From NCBI GenBank assembly GCA_944320855.1, contig CALUJF010000027.1:1-36993 (forward strand): a stretch of DNA of 36,993 nucleotides, written 5' to 3'. This DNA is from an uncultured Phocaeicola sp. (GTDB taxonomy: Bacteria > Bacteroidota > Bacteroidia > Bacteroidales > Bacteroidaceae). This document shows, piece after piece, positions 17,850 through 25,227 of this stretch. Position numbers and translations under genes: made by a program. The notes beneath the pieces were generated by a model. It was given only the letters and a program-made list of their open reading frames with translations, searched no databases and was not told the origin of the DNA. How positions within the stretch are numbered: the stretch's first letter is position 1; each line of letters starts with the position of its first letter.

Positions 17850-18155
17850 TCAGACTGCGCAAGTACCCTTACCACCATAATCACAACTTACGTCGCCCTG
17901 ATATTCCGGATGACGCTGTAGCCATACTACGGCATATGCACATGTAGCTATCGGTTTCAGACATTTGCAGCGTGCATAATCGTATGCAGCCTTTACAAGA
18001 GCTGATGCTATTCCGCGTCCGCCTATTTCTTCCGGCACTATGGTATGGCGGATGTCAAGACCGCCATCCTCAGTCAGCTGATAAGCTACGTGAGCGGTAT
18101 AACCGTCCACTTCTACCTTAAACTGTTTCTTTACTTCGTCATGTACAATTTCCAT
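17850..18155 (-). CDS. Small GNAT-like N-acetyltransferase (Acetyltransf_CG / YjdJ type)
   Basis: This 101-residue protein matches the minimal GNAT family of about 90-100 residues. The acetyl-CoA loop is seen as IVPEEIGGRGIASALVKAAYDYAR (residues about 39-62), followed by LKPIATCAYAVVWLQRHPEYQ near the C-terminus. The substrate is unknown; these proteins probably acetylate small molecules or protein amines. It ends one base from the stop of the MutS-like gene with no room for a terminator, so the two convergent transcripts must overlap. An extra tail (DVSCDYGGKGTCAV) with two Cys is unusual. Confidence 0.88.
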   Translation of the reverse strand: MEIVHDEVKKQFKVEVDGYTAHVAYQLTEDGGLDIRHTIVPEEIGGRGIASALVKAAYDYARCKCLKPIATCAYAVVWLQRHPEYQGDVSCDYGGKGTCAV

Positions 18156-18173
18156 AAGCTATAAATTTTAGTT

Positions 18174-18645
18174 TTAAAACAATGTTCCCGGATTCTTCTC
18201 TGCCCTCCATTGCTCAATAGGCATACTGTAGAGCCATGAAGTCTTTTCTTCCTTACGCTCGACGAAATACACATACGAGATGTCGTTCTCTACAATATTG
18301 TATATTGTCGTTCGGAGTTCCGGCCTGCCAACTGAAGGAGAACAGACTGTATGTCCTGAATGCCTCTCTTCGATGCCGCCGACTGAGAGTTATTGTTATC
18401 GCAAATGATACAGCTCAGTTTGTCCGCTATCTTGTCGTTTGCCTGATATACTTTCTTTCTGCTGTTATAGAGATACTGCTTCATGTTTTTCAGGAACATA
18501 TCTTCCTAACGTATCTGCGACGGATCTATGGAATGATACAAATCGTCCACCATATTGTCCCATGCATCCTGCATGGACGACAACAATGTAACAGAGCGGA
18601 TTTTGCCTGATTTTTCCTTCCGACAAACGCTTCTCACGGTTTTAA
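18174..18645 (-). pseudogene. Decayed C-terminal remnant of an unidentified gene
   Basis: No intact gene lies between the GNAT gene and the ATPase gene. On the minus strand a protein-like frame can be followed from about 18645: SVTLLSSMQDAWDNMVDDLY, then SIDPSQIR, an in-frame TAG at 18506-18508, then EDMFLKNMKQYLYNSRKKVY and QSAASKRGIQDIQSVLLQLA. Near 18295-18325 the reading continues in another frame as IYNIVENDISYVYFVERK and WLYSMPIEQWRAEKNPGTLF, ending TAA at 18174. One stop and one frameshift in a coherent, charged, helix-rich sequence indicate a dead gene that has lost its 5' part. The original family was not recognised. The plus-strand frame 18236-18610 is its shadow. Confidence 0.6.
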
Positions 18646-18670
18646 ACAACAAAGTATATTATTTTCTTCA

Positions 18671-18728
18671 TAAAAAACATACTCCATTTCACTTTCACAT
18701 CTTTCACAGAAGCAAGCAAAATGGAGTA
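18671..18728 (-). terminator. Terminator after the DUF234 ATPase gene
   Basis: Perfect 10-bp arms TACTCCATTT (18680-18689) and AAATGGAGTA (18719-18728) enclose 29 nt. On the minus strand the stem is followed by TGTTTTTT. It begins 14 bp beyond the ATPase stop codon. The loop is long for a classical terminator. Confidence 0.65.
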
Positions 18729-18742
18729 CATTTCCCCTTCTA

Positions 18743-20158
18743 CTAAGCAAACAAATCCTCTAATGTTATCTCGCTTTGTACTATTCCGGAGTGAGAGTTA
18801 CGACGAATTCCGTAAGTAGTTACCATAGTAAGGTGTACTGCCTTGCGGGTATTTGTAGCCTCGATGAATGAGCTTTTTTTGTTACGGAGATTGCGCTCGT
18901 ATTCTGCATCGATAGAAAATTCCGATAAAGAGTATTTCATTTCGCAGATATTTACCACCTGGTCATTGCGGTCTATCAACAAATCAATTTGTGCTCCTTC
19001 GCCATTTTCATCTGCCTCTTTTCGCCAAGAGTAGATATTGCTCAATACACCTGAAATGCCCAATCCGGCCTTGATTTGCTGCGTATGAGCCATACATAGG
19101 CGCTCAAAAGCCAAACCACTCCACGCACGATGCGTTGCAGAATCGATGGATACCGACCAGAAATGTTCATCATTATTCTTATTTTCCCGGATAAACTTGA
19201 AATAAAAGAGCGTATAATTATCTACCAACTGATAAATTGCCTGCTTTGTCTTTTTACCATACCCACTGTATTTCCTTATAAATCCGCAATATTCCAACTC
19301 ATCGAGTACTTTACTCAATGCGCCGTTACTCGGTTTTCCGATTGCAGTTATAATCTCTTCACGAGTCATACCGACCTTTTTCCTGCCAAGAACTGTTACA
19401 ACATCTATGTATTGTTCAGGCGACTTAAACAAAGAAGCATAAAGCAGGTTAAATTCATTTGCCAATTTGCCATTCCTTGCAAAGAAAATCTTATCGATAT
19501 TTTGGGCAAGACCAAGCCCCCTTTCAAGCAAATTCCAATAAAACGGTATACCCCCCAATATCATATAGCACTCAGCTATCTGGTATCGGTTCATTTCAAG
19601 CCCCTTGCTTTGGACAAACATCTCACACTCTTTCAAAGTAAACGGTTGAAGGGCAATACGCTGCGTCACACGATTATGAAGTCCTCCATGGTCATTAATC
19701 ACCTTATTGATAATCCACGATGTGGCTGACCCGCATATAATCAAAACAATATCCTTGCGAGCTGATGCCCAGCCGTTCCAGAAGTGTTCAAACGCTGAAA
19801 TGAAATTTGAACGTGAAGTGTCCATCCACGGAAGTTCGTCAAGAAAAATAATCTTCTTCTCATCTGTCGAGTTTTTCAAGAAGTGAGATAACAGACTGAA
19901 TGCCTCCAACCACGATTGCGGTATGGGGCAATCGTCGTAACCTGCATCACGAAGTGAAATGGCAAAACTGAACAGTTGGTCTTTAGTCTTAGCATTGGCC
20001 AAACCTGTATGCTGGAATGTAAATTTATAGCCAAAAGTTTCACGGATAAGGTATGTCTTACCTACGCGCCTACGACCATAAACAGCAATCAGTTCCGAAT
20101 ATTCCGACTGAGCTGCCGAAAGTAATATTCTTTGCTCTTCTTTTCGTCCGATTATCAT
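18743..20158 (-). CDS. Archaeal-type P-loop ATPase with C-terminal DUF234 nuclease-like domain
   Basis: This 471-residue protein has Walker A YGRRRVGKT at 27-35 and Walker B IIFLDELPW around 103-111. A sensor-like ICGSATSWI lies near 141-149. A winged-helix segment follows at about 250-300 (MTREEIITAIGKPSNGALSKVL). The C-terminal DUF234 domain has Glu352 (FERLC), Asp392 (QIDLLID) and Glu406-x-Lys408 (ICEMKYS), a PD-(D/E)xK-like set. These proteins are widespread in Bacteroidota and archaea, vary between strains and have no agreed function; ideas include nuclease, toxin or defence roles. It stands alone with its own palindromic promoter and terminator and borders a pseudogene and repeats, which suggests a gain/loss site. 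No partner gene is visible. Confidence 0.88.
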   Translation of the reverse strand: MIIGRKEEQRILLSAAQSEYSELIAVYGRRRVGKTYLIRETFGYKFTFQHTGLANAKTKDQLFSFAISLRDAGYDDCPIPQSWLEAFSLLSHFLKNSTDEKKIIFLDELPWMDTSRSNFISAFEHFWNGWASARKDIVLIICGSATSWIINKVINDHGGLHNRVTQRIALQPFTLKECEMFVQSKGLEMNRYQIAECYMILGGIPFYWNLLERGLGLAQNIDKIFFARNGKLANEFNLLYASLFKSPEQYIDVVTVLGRKKVGMTREEIITAIGKPSNGALSKVLDELEYCGFIRKYSGYGKKTKQAIYQLVDNYTLFYFKFIRENKNNDEHFWSVSIDSATHRAWSGLAFERLCMAHTQQIKAGLGISGVLSNIYSWRKEADENGEGAQIDLLIDRNDQVVNICEMKYSLSEFSIDAEYERNLRNKKSSFIEATNTRKAVHLTMVTTYGIRRNSHSGIVQSEITLEDLFA

Positions 20159-20179
20159 AAGTATTGAATTTTATTTTCA

Positions 20180-20187
20180 CAAATATA
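20180..20187 (-). promoter_or_regulatory. -7 promoter box for the DUF234 ATPase gene
   Basis: The minus-strand TATATTTG matches TAnnTTTG exactly, 21 bp before the ATG at 20158. The upstream -33 region lies at the near arm of the palindrome at 20202-20248. Confidence 0.55.
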
Positions 20188-20201
20188 GTACAAAAAATCA
20201 A

Positions 20202-20248
20202 TATAATTTGCCAAATCTCATAAAATTTAGAGGATTTGGCAAATTATA
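20202..20248. repeat. 16-bp perfect inverted repeat in the ATPase promoter
   Basis: TATAATTTGCCAAATC (20202-20217) is followed after 15 bp by its exact reverse complement (20233-20248). The near arm begins 15 bp beyond the -7 box and covers the -33 region. The position suits an operator, possibly for autoregulation by the ATPase's own winged-helix domain. A structural DNA element or recombination site is an alternative. Confidence 0.7.
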
Positions 20249-20315
20249 CCATGATTATGACACACATTTTACTTAATATATCATCACTTTTTCCGGCTTA
20301 CCTAATTGCAAAATT

Positions 20316-20377
20316 AAAACGCTTCGTCGTTTTACCCCAAACGACAAAGCGTTTAAGTCAAAATGACGAAGCGTTTT
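20316..20377. repeat. Three-copy 17-bp repeat (one inverted, two direct)
   Basis: The unit AAACGACGAAGCGTTTT occurs inverted at 20316-20332 and direct at 20339-20354 (one mismatch) and 20361-20377 (one mismatch). The direct copies start 22 bp apart. The inverted copy can pair with either direct copy, giving two mutually exclusive hairpins. It lies downstream of DUF5606 and upstream of the ATPase gene, both minus strand. It may act as a terminator or processing element for the former, or be a small mobile repeat. Confidence 0.65.
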
Positions 20378-20378
20378 T

Positions 20379-20411
20379 AAAACAGCATTTACAGGCATGA
20401 TTCCTGTATGC
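20379..20411 (-). terminator. Probable terminator after DUF5606
   Basis: On the minus strand GCATACAGG pairs with CCTGTAAATGC (two-base bulge) around a short loop and is followed by TGTTTTA. It begins 18 bp beyond the DUF5606 stop. Confidence 0.5.
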
Positions 20412-20428
20412 TTTATATCAGGATATGT

Positions 20429-20836
20429 TTAATCTTCCTTCTTTTCTACGAATTCAGTAACACCGTTTGAAACTAAAAGATTGTACCACTGGATAAGCTT
20501 CTTTATATCGCTGAGGTGTACTCTGTCTCTGTCATAGTTTGGAAGAACAGCTGCCATAAATTCACCAAGTTCTTCGGCAGAAGCTTTCTTATAGTCCAAA
20601 GATGTTACATTACCACCTTCTTTTGTCTTGACAGATTCAAGAACTTCAGACAAAGGAATTTCGTCTGCGTCAGTGTACATGGCGATATCGCCCAATGAAA
20701 TAACCTTGTCAGAAGCATAGATAGGTGAACGTTTCTTGTCTGCACTCAAAGCTTCAACAATAAGCATGTTCTTTCCCTGTGAAATCAACTTATATAATCC
20801 TGGTTTACCGGATATAGCCAAAATAGTTTTCAACAT
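20429..20836 (-). CDS. DUF5606 family protein
   Basis: This 135-residue conserved Bacteroidota protein of unknown role begins ILAISGKPGLYKLISQGKNM, the family's characteristic small beta domain. A second helical part follows (residues about 75-130) with LPNYDRDRVHLSDIKKLIQW. The acidic/lysine tail is EFVEKKED. It has no signal peptide or membrane segment, so it is cytosolic. It lies 54 bp downstream of coaE in the same direction, at the end of the nusB-yajC-ybbR-coaE cluster, which suggests a housekeeping role. The sequence does not define a function. Confidence 0.88.
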   Translation of the reverse strand: MLKTILAISGKPGLYKLISQGKNMLIVEALSADKKRSPIYASDKVISLGDIAMYTDADEIPLSEVLESVKTKEGGNVTSLDYKKASAEELGEFMAAVLPNYDRDRVHLSDIKKLIQWYNLLVSNGVTEFVEKKED

Positions 20837-20890
20837 ATTTATATCGTTTTAATTATTAATTATTGAACAAAAATACAACTCACAATTGAA

Positions 20891-21514
20891 TTACACAAGA
20901 TATTGATTATCTTTTATACGCCCAAGACCGGAAAACAGCATGTCTGTCTGCTCTTCAAGCGACTTCACTCCATCGTTTTCTATCACAAAATCAGAGAGAG
21001 AAAGCTTCCGCTCATCGTCCATCTGCGATTTTATACGCTCCATAACCTTTTCCTTAGAAGTTTTATCGCGCTCCATAACTCTGGAAACGCGCACCTCGAA
21101 AGGGGCATGAACCATAACGACCTTGTCTACAATATCGTTGAATCCGGATTCAAACAAGATGGCACTCTCTATAGCCACTATGCTATGCCCGGAACGAAAG
21201 CATTCATCAGCCCATGCAAGAAACGCTTTCTTCACACACGGGTGGACTATGGAATTTATCTTTTCAGCATTATCGGACGAACTGAAGATATATGATGCAA
21301 GCATCGGTTTGTTTATCTTCCCATCGACATATACCTCGTCGCCAAGCAAAGCTTTCAGCGCAAAGATTATTGACTCGTCGGACACCATAAGTTTCTTTGC
21401 TTCCGAATCGGAATCAAATACAGGCACTCCCTTAGCCAGCAAAAGATTCGAGAAAAATGATTTTCCGCTACCTATGCCTCCTGTTATACCTAATTTTATT
21501 AAACTGCAATTCAT
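20891..21514 (-). CDS. coaE: Dephospho-CoA kinase
   Basis: This 207-residue cytosolic P-loop kinase catalyses the last step of coenzyme A synthesis, ATP-dependent 3'-phosphorylation of dephospho-CoA. The Walker A motif GITGGIGSGKS is at residues 9-19. VFDSDSEAKKLM, the substrate-binding IVHPCVKKAF and the lid-region ESAILFESGFNDIVDKVVMV all match CoaE. The length is normal. Its start codon shares one base with the stop of the ybbR-like gene (TAATG), so translation is coupled. Confidence 0.97.
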   Translation of the reverse strand: MNCSLIKLGITGGIGSGKSFFSNLLLAKGVPVFDSDSEAKKLMVSDESIIFALKALLGDEVYVDGKINKPMLASYIFSSSDNAEKINSIVHPCVKKAFLAWADECFRSGHSIVAIESAILFESGFNDIVDKVVMVHAPFEVRVSRVMERDKTSKEKVMERIKSQMDDERKLSLSDFVIENDGVKSLEEQTDMLFSGLGRIKDNQYLV

Positions 21515-22530
21515 TATCGGATATTGAGTATGGATTCTTCAATCAAATAATCGACGCTGGAGGGGATAACTCTCATATTGGAAACGTGGGGATTGGTTGT
21601 TGTAACCACAAGGTTTACATTATCTTTTTCCGTTTTCAGCAAATCTTCGTATTTAACGCCTATAAAAAAGTCATCGGCATCAACTGACGAATATTCAGAA
21701 ATACCAACCTTGAAAGTAACCTTGACCTTCGATGGGAATGTGCGCAGAGTTTTATTTGCCGGGAAATCCACACCAACCACCGGAACCTCTACCGTCTTTT
21801 CTGAATACATATCCACAGAAACCGACACATCGCAATATGAAGGTTCGTATTTGGCCCCGTCTATCTTCTTCAGCGTTGTTCTGTAAGAAGTATTCTCAGT
21901 GAGATTCTCACAATCGAACGGCATGGTGTATGCTGTCTGTATGGTTTTAAGGACTTCAGACGGAGCATAGACTATAACCGAATCCGGCGACAGCTTTATT
22001 TCTGATATATAATATTGTATTTCCGGTGCTATTTTTCCTGATACAGACACAGGAACTTTCTTAAATTTCCCCTGGGAATAGACAAAGCCTATAGAATCAG
22101 GATAAACAGACAAAAGCTTAGTGGTACCATTAAGCTGTGATGACACTCTTTTCCTTAAATCGTCCGACGGCAGAAGTACCCTGGAGGAGGCATTCTCATA
22201 ATCCGAGAAGTCTATAGATATCGGCAGGAAAGACCTTCCAAGCATATAATTGAGCAAGACTGTTCCCCTGTCCTCTACCTTTACCTTGACCTCGTCCTGC
22301 AAATCGGATGTAATGATAACATCCTTGGGAACATTCTTAAGCCTGAGCGGAATACTGAACTCTGTCTCGAATGTTCCGTCCAATGTCTGAAGCATCCAGA
22401 AGCCAAACGAGATGGCTACAAAAAACAAAAAAATCAAAAACTCCCTGCACTTTTCAGTAAGCAGGAAGTCTCTGATTTTGTCTATAGAATTATTAAAAAT
22501 ATTTTTGATGTTCTTTTTACCGAACAACAT
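21514..22530 (-). CDS. YbbR-like domain protein, membrane anchored
   Basis: This 338-residue protein has one N-terminal membrane segment at about residues 30-48 (FLIFLFFVAISFGFWML) and a large extracytoplasmic part made of YbbR-like beta repeats (VPVSVSGKIAPEIQYYISEI, VEVPVVGVDFPANKTLRTFP). In Firmicutes, YbbR (CdaR) proteins regulate the diadenylate cyclase CdaA. In Bacteroidota the gene usually sits with nusB, yajC and coaE as here, and its partner is not known from this window. It lies 15 bp after yajC and overlaps coaE by one base. Confidence 0.88.
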   Translation of the reverse strand: MLFGKKNIKNIFNNSIDKIRDFLLTEKCREFLIFLFFVAISFGFWMLQTLDGTFETEFSIPLRLKNVPKDVIITSDLQDEVKVKVEDRGTVLLNYMLGRSFLPISIDFSDYENASSRVLLPSDDLRKRVSSQLNGTTKLLSVYPDSIGFVYSQGKFKKVPVSVSGKIAPEIQYYISEIKLSPDSVIVYAPSEVLKTIQTAYTMPFDCENLTENTSYRTTLKKIDGAKYEPSYCDVSVSVDMYSEKTVEVPVVGVDFPANKTLRTFPSKVKVTFKVGISEYSSVDADDFFIGVKYEDLLKTEKDNVNLVVTTTNPHVSNMRVIPSSVDYLIEESILNIR

Positions 22531-22545
22531 ATCGCAATAAAAATT

Positions 22546-22854
22546 TTATTTATTTACCTGTGCCTGAGCATCAGCATAGATTGAATTTCTATCTACCTTT
22601 ATTTTTACGCTTGGAGCAATCTCCACTATAACGGCATTATCTTCCAATTCTTTTACCTTGCCATAAATACCTCCGGCAGTAATTACAGACTGGCCAACTT
22701 CAAGATTCTTACGGAAATTGGCAATTTCCTTCTGTTTCTTGTTCTGTGGACGAATCATGAAAAAGTACATAATGGCAAATATAGCCACCATCATTATCAG
22801 GAAAGAATAATCTGCTCCACCCTGAGCTTGCAGCATTACTGTCAATAAATTCAT
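22546..22854 (-). CDS. yajC: Sec translocon accessory subunit YajC
   Basis: This 102-residue protein has one membrane segment at about residues 17-34 (SFLIMMVAIFAIMYFFMI), followed at once by the hallmark RPQNKKQKE. The basic cytosolic domain follows, with VGQSVITAGGIYGKVKELED. YajC associates with SecDF and SecYEG. It lies 51 bp after nusB and 15 bp before the ybbR-like gene. Confidence 0.95.
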   Translation of the reverse strand: MNLLTVMLQAQGGADYSFLIMMVAIFAIMYFFMIRPQNKKQKEIANFRKNLEVGQSVITAGGIYGKVKELEDNAVIVEIAPSVKIKVDRNSIYADAQAQVNK

Positions 22855-22905
22855 AACTTTTCTTTTATAATTTGATTAATATTCGTTACGCGGACAAATA
22901 TATCA

Positions 22906-23829
22906 TTATTTTGTCAGCTTATTTTCCTTTTTTAATTTATTAACTATGGCATCCAAAGTTCCATTGATAAAGCCACCACTCTTAGGAGTACTGTACAATT
23001 TGGCTATTTCCACATATTCGTTCAGAGAAACGTTTATCGGGATATTAGGGAAACTCAGGATTTCGGCAAGCGCAATCTGCATTATAACCACGTCCATCAA
23101 AGCTACACGGTTCAAATCCCAGTTCTTTGATGTCTCGCCTATCAGATGACGGTAATACTCTTCGTTCATTATGGCACGGCGGAACAAACGGCGCGCAAAA
23201 TCCTGGTCTTCTTCATCCTTGAACTCAGGAAGAAGTTCCTGCTTGGCACCATTCTTAGGGTCGAAACGCTTGATTGTCTTAAGCACGAAAGTATCTACTA
23301 TTTCCTTATCGTCGTTCCAGTAAAGACTCTGGTCTTCCAATACCTCATCAAGTTCAGTATTGTTAAATATAATATTCTTATATATTTTTCTCCAGAACTC
23401 ACGGTCTTCATCGTATGTTGTCGATTCTGCAGCCATGTATTCTGCATAAATTTCACTCTGCTGGATTTTCTCGTAAAGAGATTTCACGAAGTCTTCCTCA
23501 TTGTCCCAGTTTTTCTTTTGGGCCACGACAAAGGCGTTAAGGTCATTGTTTATCTCAAGCTGAGCAATGAACTTGTTTTCCACAAACCTCATGTTAGGTG
23601 ATAATTCTTCTTTTGTCGGTGCCAGTTTATTCTTTGCGGCATCAATTTTCTTATTTGCATACCGCGTTACAGCCACCATTAGAAGCAATAGATAATTGTA
23701 CAAATCGTACGCTTTGGATAAACTGAAGAACAACTCTTTTTCTGCAGTATCCAAGTTTTTTCCGCCATTCTGATAATAAGCGTAAATAATCTGAACTATT
23801 TTCAGACGAATAAGAACTCTGTTTATCAT
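22906..23829 (-). CDS. nusB: Transcription antitermination factor NusB (long Bacteroidota form)
   Basis: At 307 residues this is about twice the length of E. coli NusB. The conserved NusB core is in the C-terminal half: DEEDQDFARRLFRRAIMNEE, the RVALMDVVIMQIALAEIL helix, and PINVSLNEYVEIAKLYSTPKSGGFINGTLD. The N-terminus starts with the family motif (NRVLIRLKIVQIIYAYYQNG), so the extra ~150 residues are an internal or N-terminal helical insertion, as is usual in this phylum. NusB binds boxA RNA with S10 in rRNA antitermination. It is first in the nusB-yajC-ybbR-coaE cluster, with a perfect -7 box just upstream. Confidence 0.93.
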   Translation of the reverse strand: MINRVLIRLKIVQIIYAYYQNGGKNLDTAEKELFFSLSKAYDLYNYLLLLMVAVTRYANKKIDAAKNKLAPTKEELSPNMRFVENKFIAQLEINNDLNAFVVAQKKNWDNEEDFVKSLYEKIQQSEIYAEYMAAESTTYDEDREFWRKIYKNIIFNNTELDEVLEDQSLYWNDDKEIVDTFVLKTIKRFDPKNGAKQELLPEFKDEEDQDFARRLFRRAIMNEEYYRHLIGETSKNWDLNRVALMDVVIMQIALAEILSFPNIPINVSLNEYVEIAKLYSTPKSGGFINGTLDAIVNKLKKENKLTK

Positions 23830-23854
23830 ATTAATAAGATGAAATTTCAGGGCA

Positions 23855-23862
23855 CAAAATTA
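23855..23862 (-). promoter_or_regulatory. -7 promoter box for the nusB operon
   Basis: The minus-strand TAATTTTG matches TAnnTTTG exactly, 25 bp before the nusB ATG. No strong -33 box is evident. Confidence 0.5.
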
Positions 23863-24005
23863 AGCATTTTATCCGTTACAAGCAATATTAGTCCGCATTT
23901 TTCTATTTTTTTTCACTTTTAGATTAAATTCTATACACACTTTCTTTGAACATAAAAAAAAAATATTCAACTTTGGGCACGGTTTATTTATTATATATAG
24001 TGACT

Positions 24006-24377
24006 ATGGAAGATTTAAAAAAGAAAAGTATGACTGAAACAGACAAAGAGATTGTATTCTCAAAAGCCATAAAGGCTGGAAAAAGAATTTACTACGTTGA
24101 CGTAAGAAAGAACAAAAAAGACGATATGTTTCTTGCAATAACTGAAAGTAAAAAAGTAATCACAGGTGAGGGGAATTCTCCTGCCGTCAGTTTTGAGAAA
24201 CATAAGATATTCTTATATAAGGAAGACTTTGAAAAGTTCATGAACGGCCTGCAGGAAGCAATCAAATTTATAGACGAAAACAACACTTCCGATTATCAGA
24301 ACAATGAAACGAGTGAAAAAAGCGAAGAAAACAGTTTCAACACTTCGTCTGATATAAAAATAGATATCGACTTCTGA
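24006..24377 (+). CDS. PUR-alpha-like single-stranded nucleic-acid-binding protein (DUF3276)
   Basis: This is a 123-residue protein from the ATG at 24006 (MEDLKKKSM). A longer frame begins at 23946, but its first 20 residues are unlike the family, and a near-match -7 box (CAACTTTG, 23968-23975) lies inside it. The PUR-like fold covers residues about 18-90: YYVDVRKNKKDDMFLAITES and FEKHKIFLYKEDFEKFMNGL. The tail is Ser/Asn/Glu rich and ends DIKIDIDF. Bacterial PUR-alpha homologues bind single-stranded DNA and RNA. The physiological role here is unknown. The gene is divergent from nusB and precedes rplY in the same direction. Confidence 0.87.
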   Translation: MEDLKKKSMTETDKEIVFSKAIKAGKRIYYVDVRKNKKDDMFLAITESKKVITGEGNSPAVSFEKHKIFLYKEDFEKFMNGLQEAIKFIDENNTSDYQNNETSEKSEENSFNTSSDIKIDIDF

Positions 24378-24444
24378 AAAAAATGTTTTAATCCAATCAA
24401 TAAGAACTATATTATATAAATAAAAGAAGAAAAACGATACATTG

Positions 24445-24476
24445 TTTGGCCATTAAAAATAAAAGGCATATCTTTG
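24445..24476 (+). promoter_or_regulatory. Complete Bacteroides promoter for rplY (-33 and -7)
   Basis: TTTG at 24445-24448 and TATCTTTG at 24469-24476 are separated by 20 bp, which fits the two-part Bacteroides consensus. It is the only promoter in the window with both boxes clear. It leaves a leader of about 95 nt before rplY containing two copies of CATCGTGTG, which could fold and serve ribosomal-protein feedback. Confidence 0.75.
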
Positions 24477-24578
24477 CACCGCTTTTTTAAACTCATCGTG
24501 TGTATACCACATCGTGTGATGGCGAATTAAGCAAATTATTATCTACTTAATTTAGAGTAACACAAAAATTTTAAGAAA

Positions 24579-25184
24579 ATGAAATCAATTGAAATCAAAG
24601 GTTCTTTGAGAACTGAAACTGGAAAGAAGGCAACTCGTGAACTTCGCAAGAGCGACAGTGTACCATGTGTATTGTACGGAATCAACAAAGACGAAAAAGG
24701 TAACCAGGTAGCAACTCACTTCACTGTTACAAACGATGGTTTACGCAACTTGGTATATACACCACACATCTACGTTGTAGATTTGAACATCGATGGCAAA
24801 GTTGTAACTGCTATCATGAAAGATATCCAGTTCCACCCTGTAACAGACAGAATCCTTCACGTAGACTTCTTGCAGATTGACGAAACTAACCCAATCGTAA
24901 TGGAAGTTCCTGTTAAATTGGAAGGTCTTGCAGAAGGTGTTAAAGCCGGTGGTAAATTGGCATTGCAGGTTCGTAAGCTTAAAGTTAAAGCTTTGTACAA
25001 CGTTATTCCTGAAAGACTTATCGTTGACGTTACAAACCTGGGTCTTGGTAAGACTATCAAGGTTGGCGAGTTGAGCTACGAAGGATTGCAGCTTTTGAAC
25101 GCAAAAGAAGCAGTTGTATGTGCTGTTAAATTGACTCGTGCAGCTCGTGGTGCTCAGGCAGCAGCAGCTTCTGGTAAGAAATAA
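24579..25184 (+). CDS. rplY: 50S ribosomal protein L25/general stress protein Ctc
   Basis: This 201-residue protein binds 5S rRNA. The N-terminal L25 domain covers residues about 1-90 (RTETGKKATRELRKSDSVPC, FHPVTDRILHVDFLQID). The C-terminal TL5/CTC beta domain runs to about 185 (VPVKLEGLAEGVKAGGKLAL). A short Ala/Lys-rich tail follows. This is the long two-domain form, not the short E. coli form. Codon use is strongly biased, as expected for a highly expressed gene. It is followed after 43 bp by pth, a common pairing. Confidence 0.97.
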   Translation: MKSIEIKGSLRTETGKKATRELRKSDSVPCVLYGINKDEKGNQVATHFTVTNDGLRNLVYTPHIYVVDLNIDGKVVTAIMKDIQFHPVTDRILHVDFLQIDETNPIVMEVPVKLEGLAEGVKAGGKLALQVRKLKVKALYNVIPERLIVDVTNLGLGKTIKVGELSYEGLQLLNAKEAVVCAVKLTRAARGAQAAAASGKK

Positions 25185-25227
25185 GTAATAGTCTGACAAA
25201 CTAATACACACAACAAATCCATATTTA

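Noticed and set aside
18236-18610. Plus-strand 124-codon frame in the gap between the GNAT and ATPase genes
   Set aside because: Its sequence is Cys/His/Arg-rich and unlike a protein, while the opposite strand shows a coherent though broken protein remnant.
20316-20377. Three-copy repeat as a CRISPR or insertion-sequence end
   Set aside because: Spacers are only 5-7 bp and one copy is inverted; no transposase or target duplication is visible.
23946-24005. Upstream start of the PUR-alpha-like gene
   Set aside because: The first 20 residues are unlike the family and include a poly-A run and a promoter-like box; the ATG at 24006 gives the usual length.
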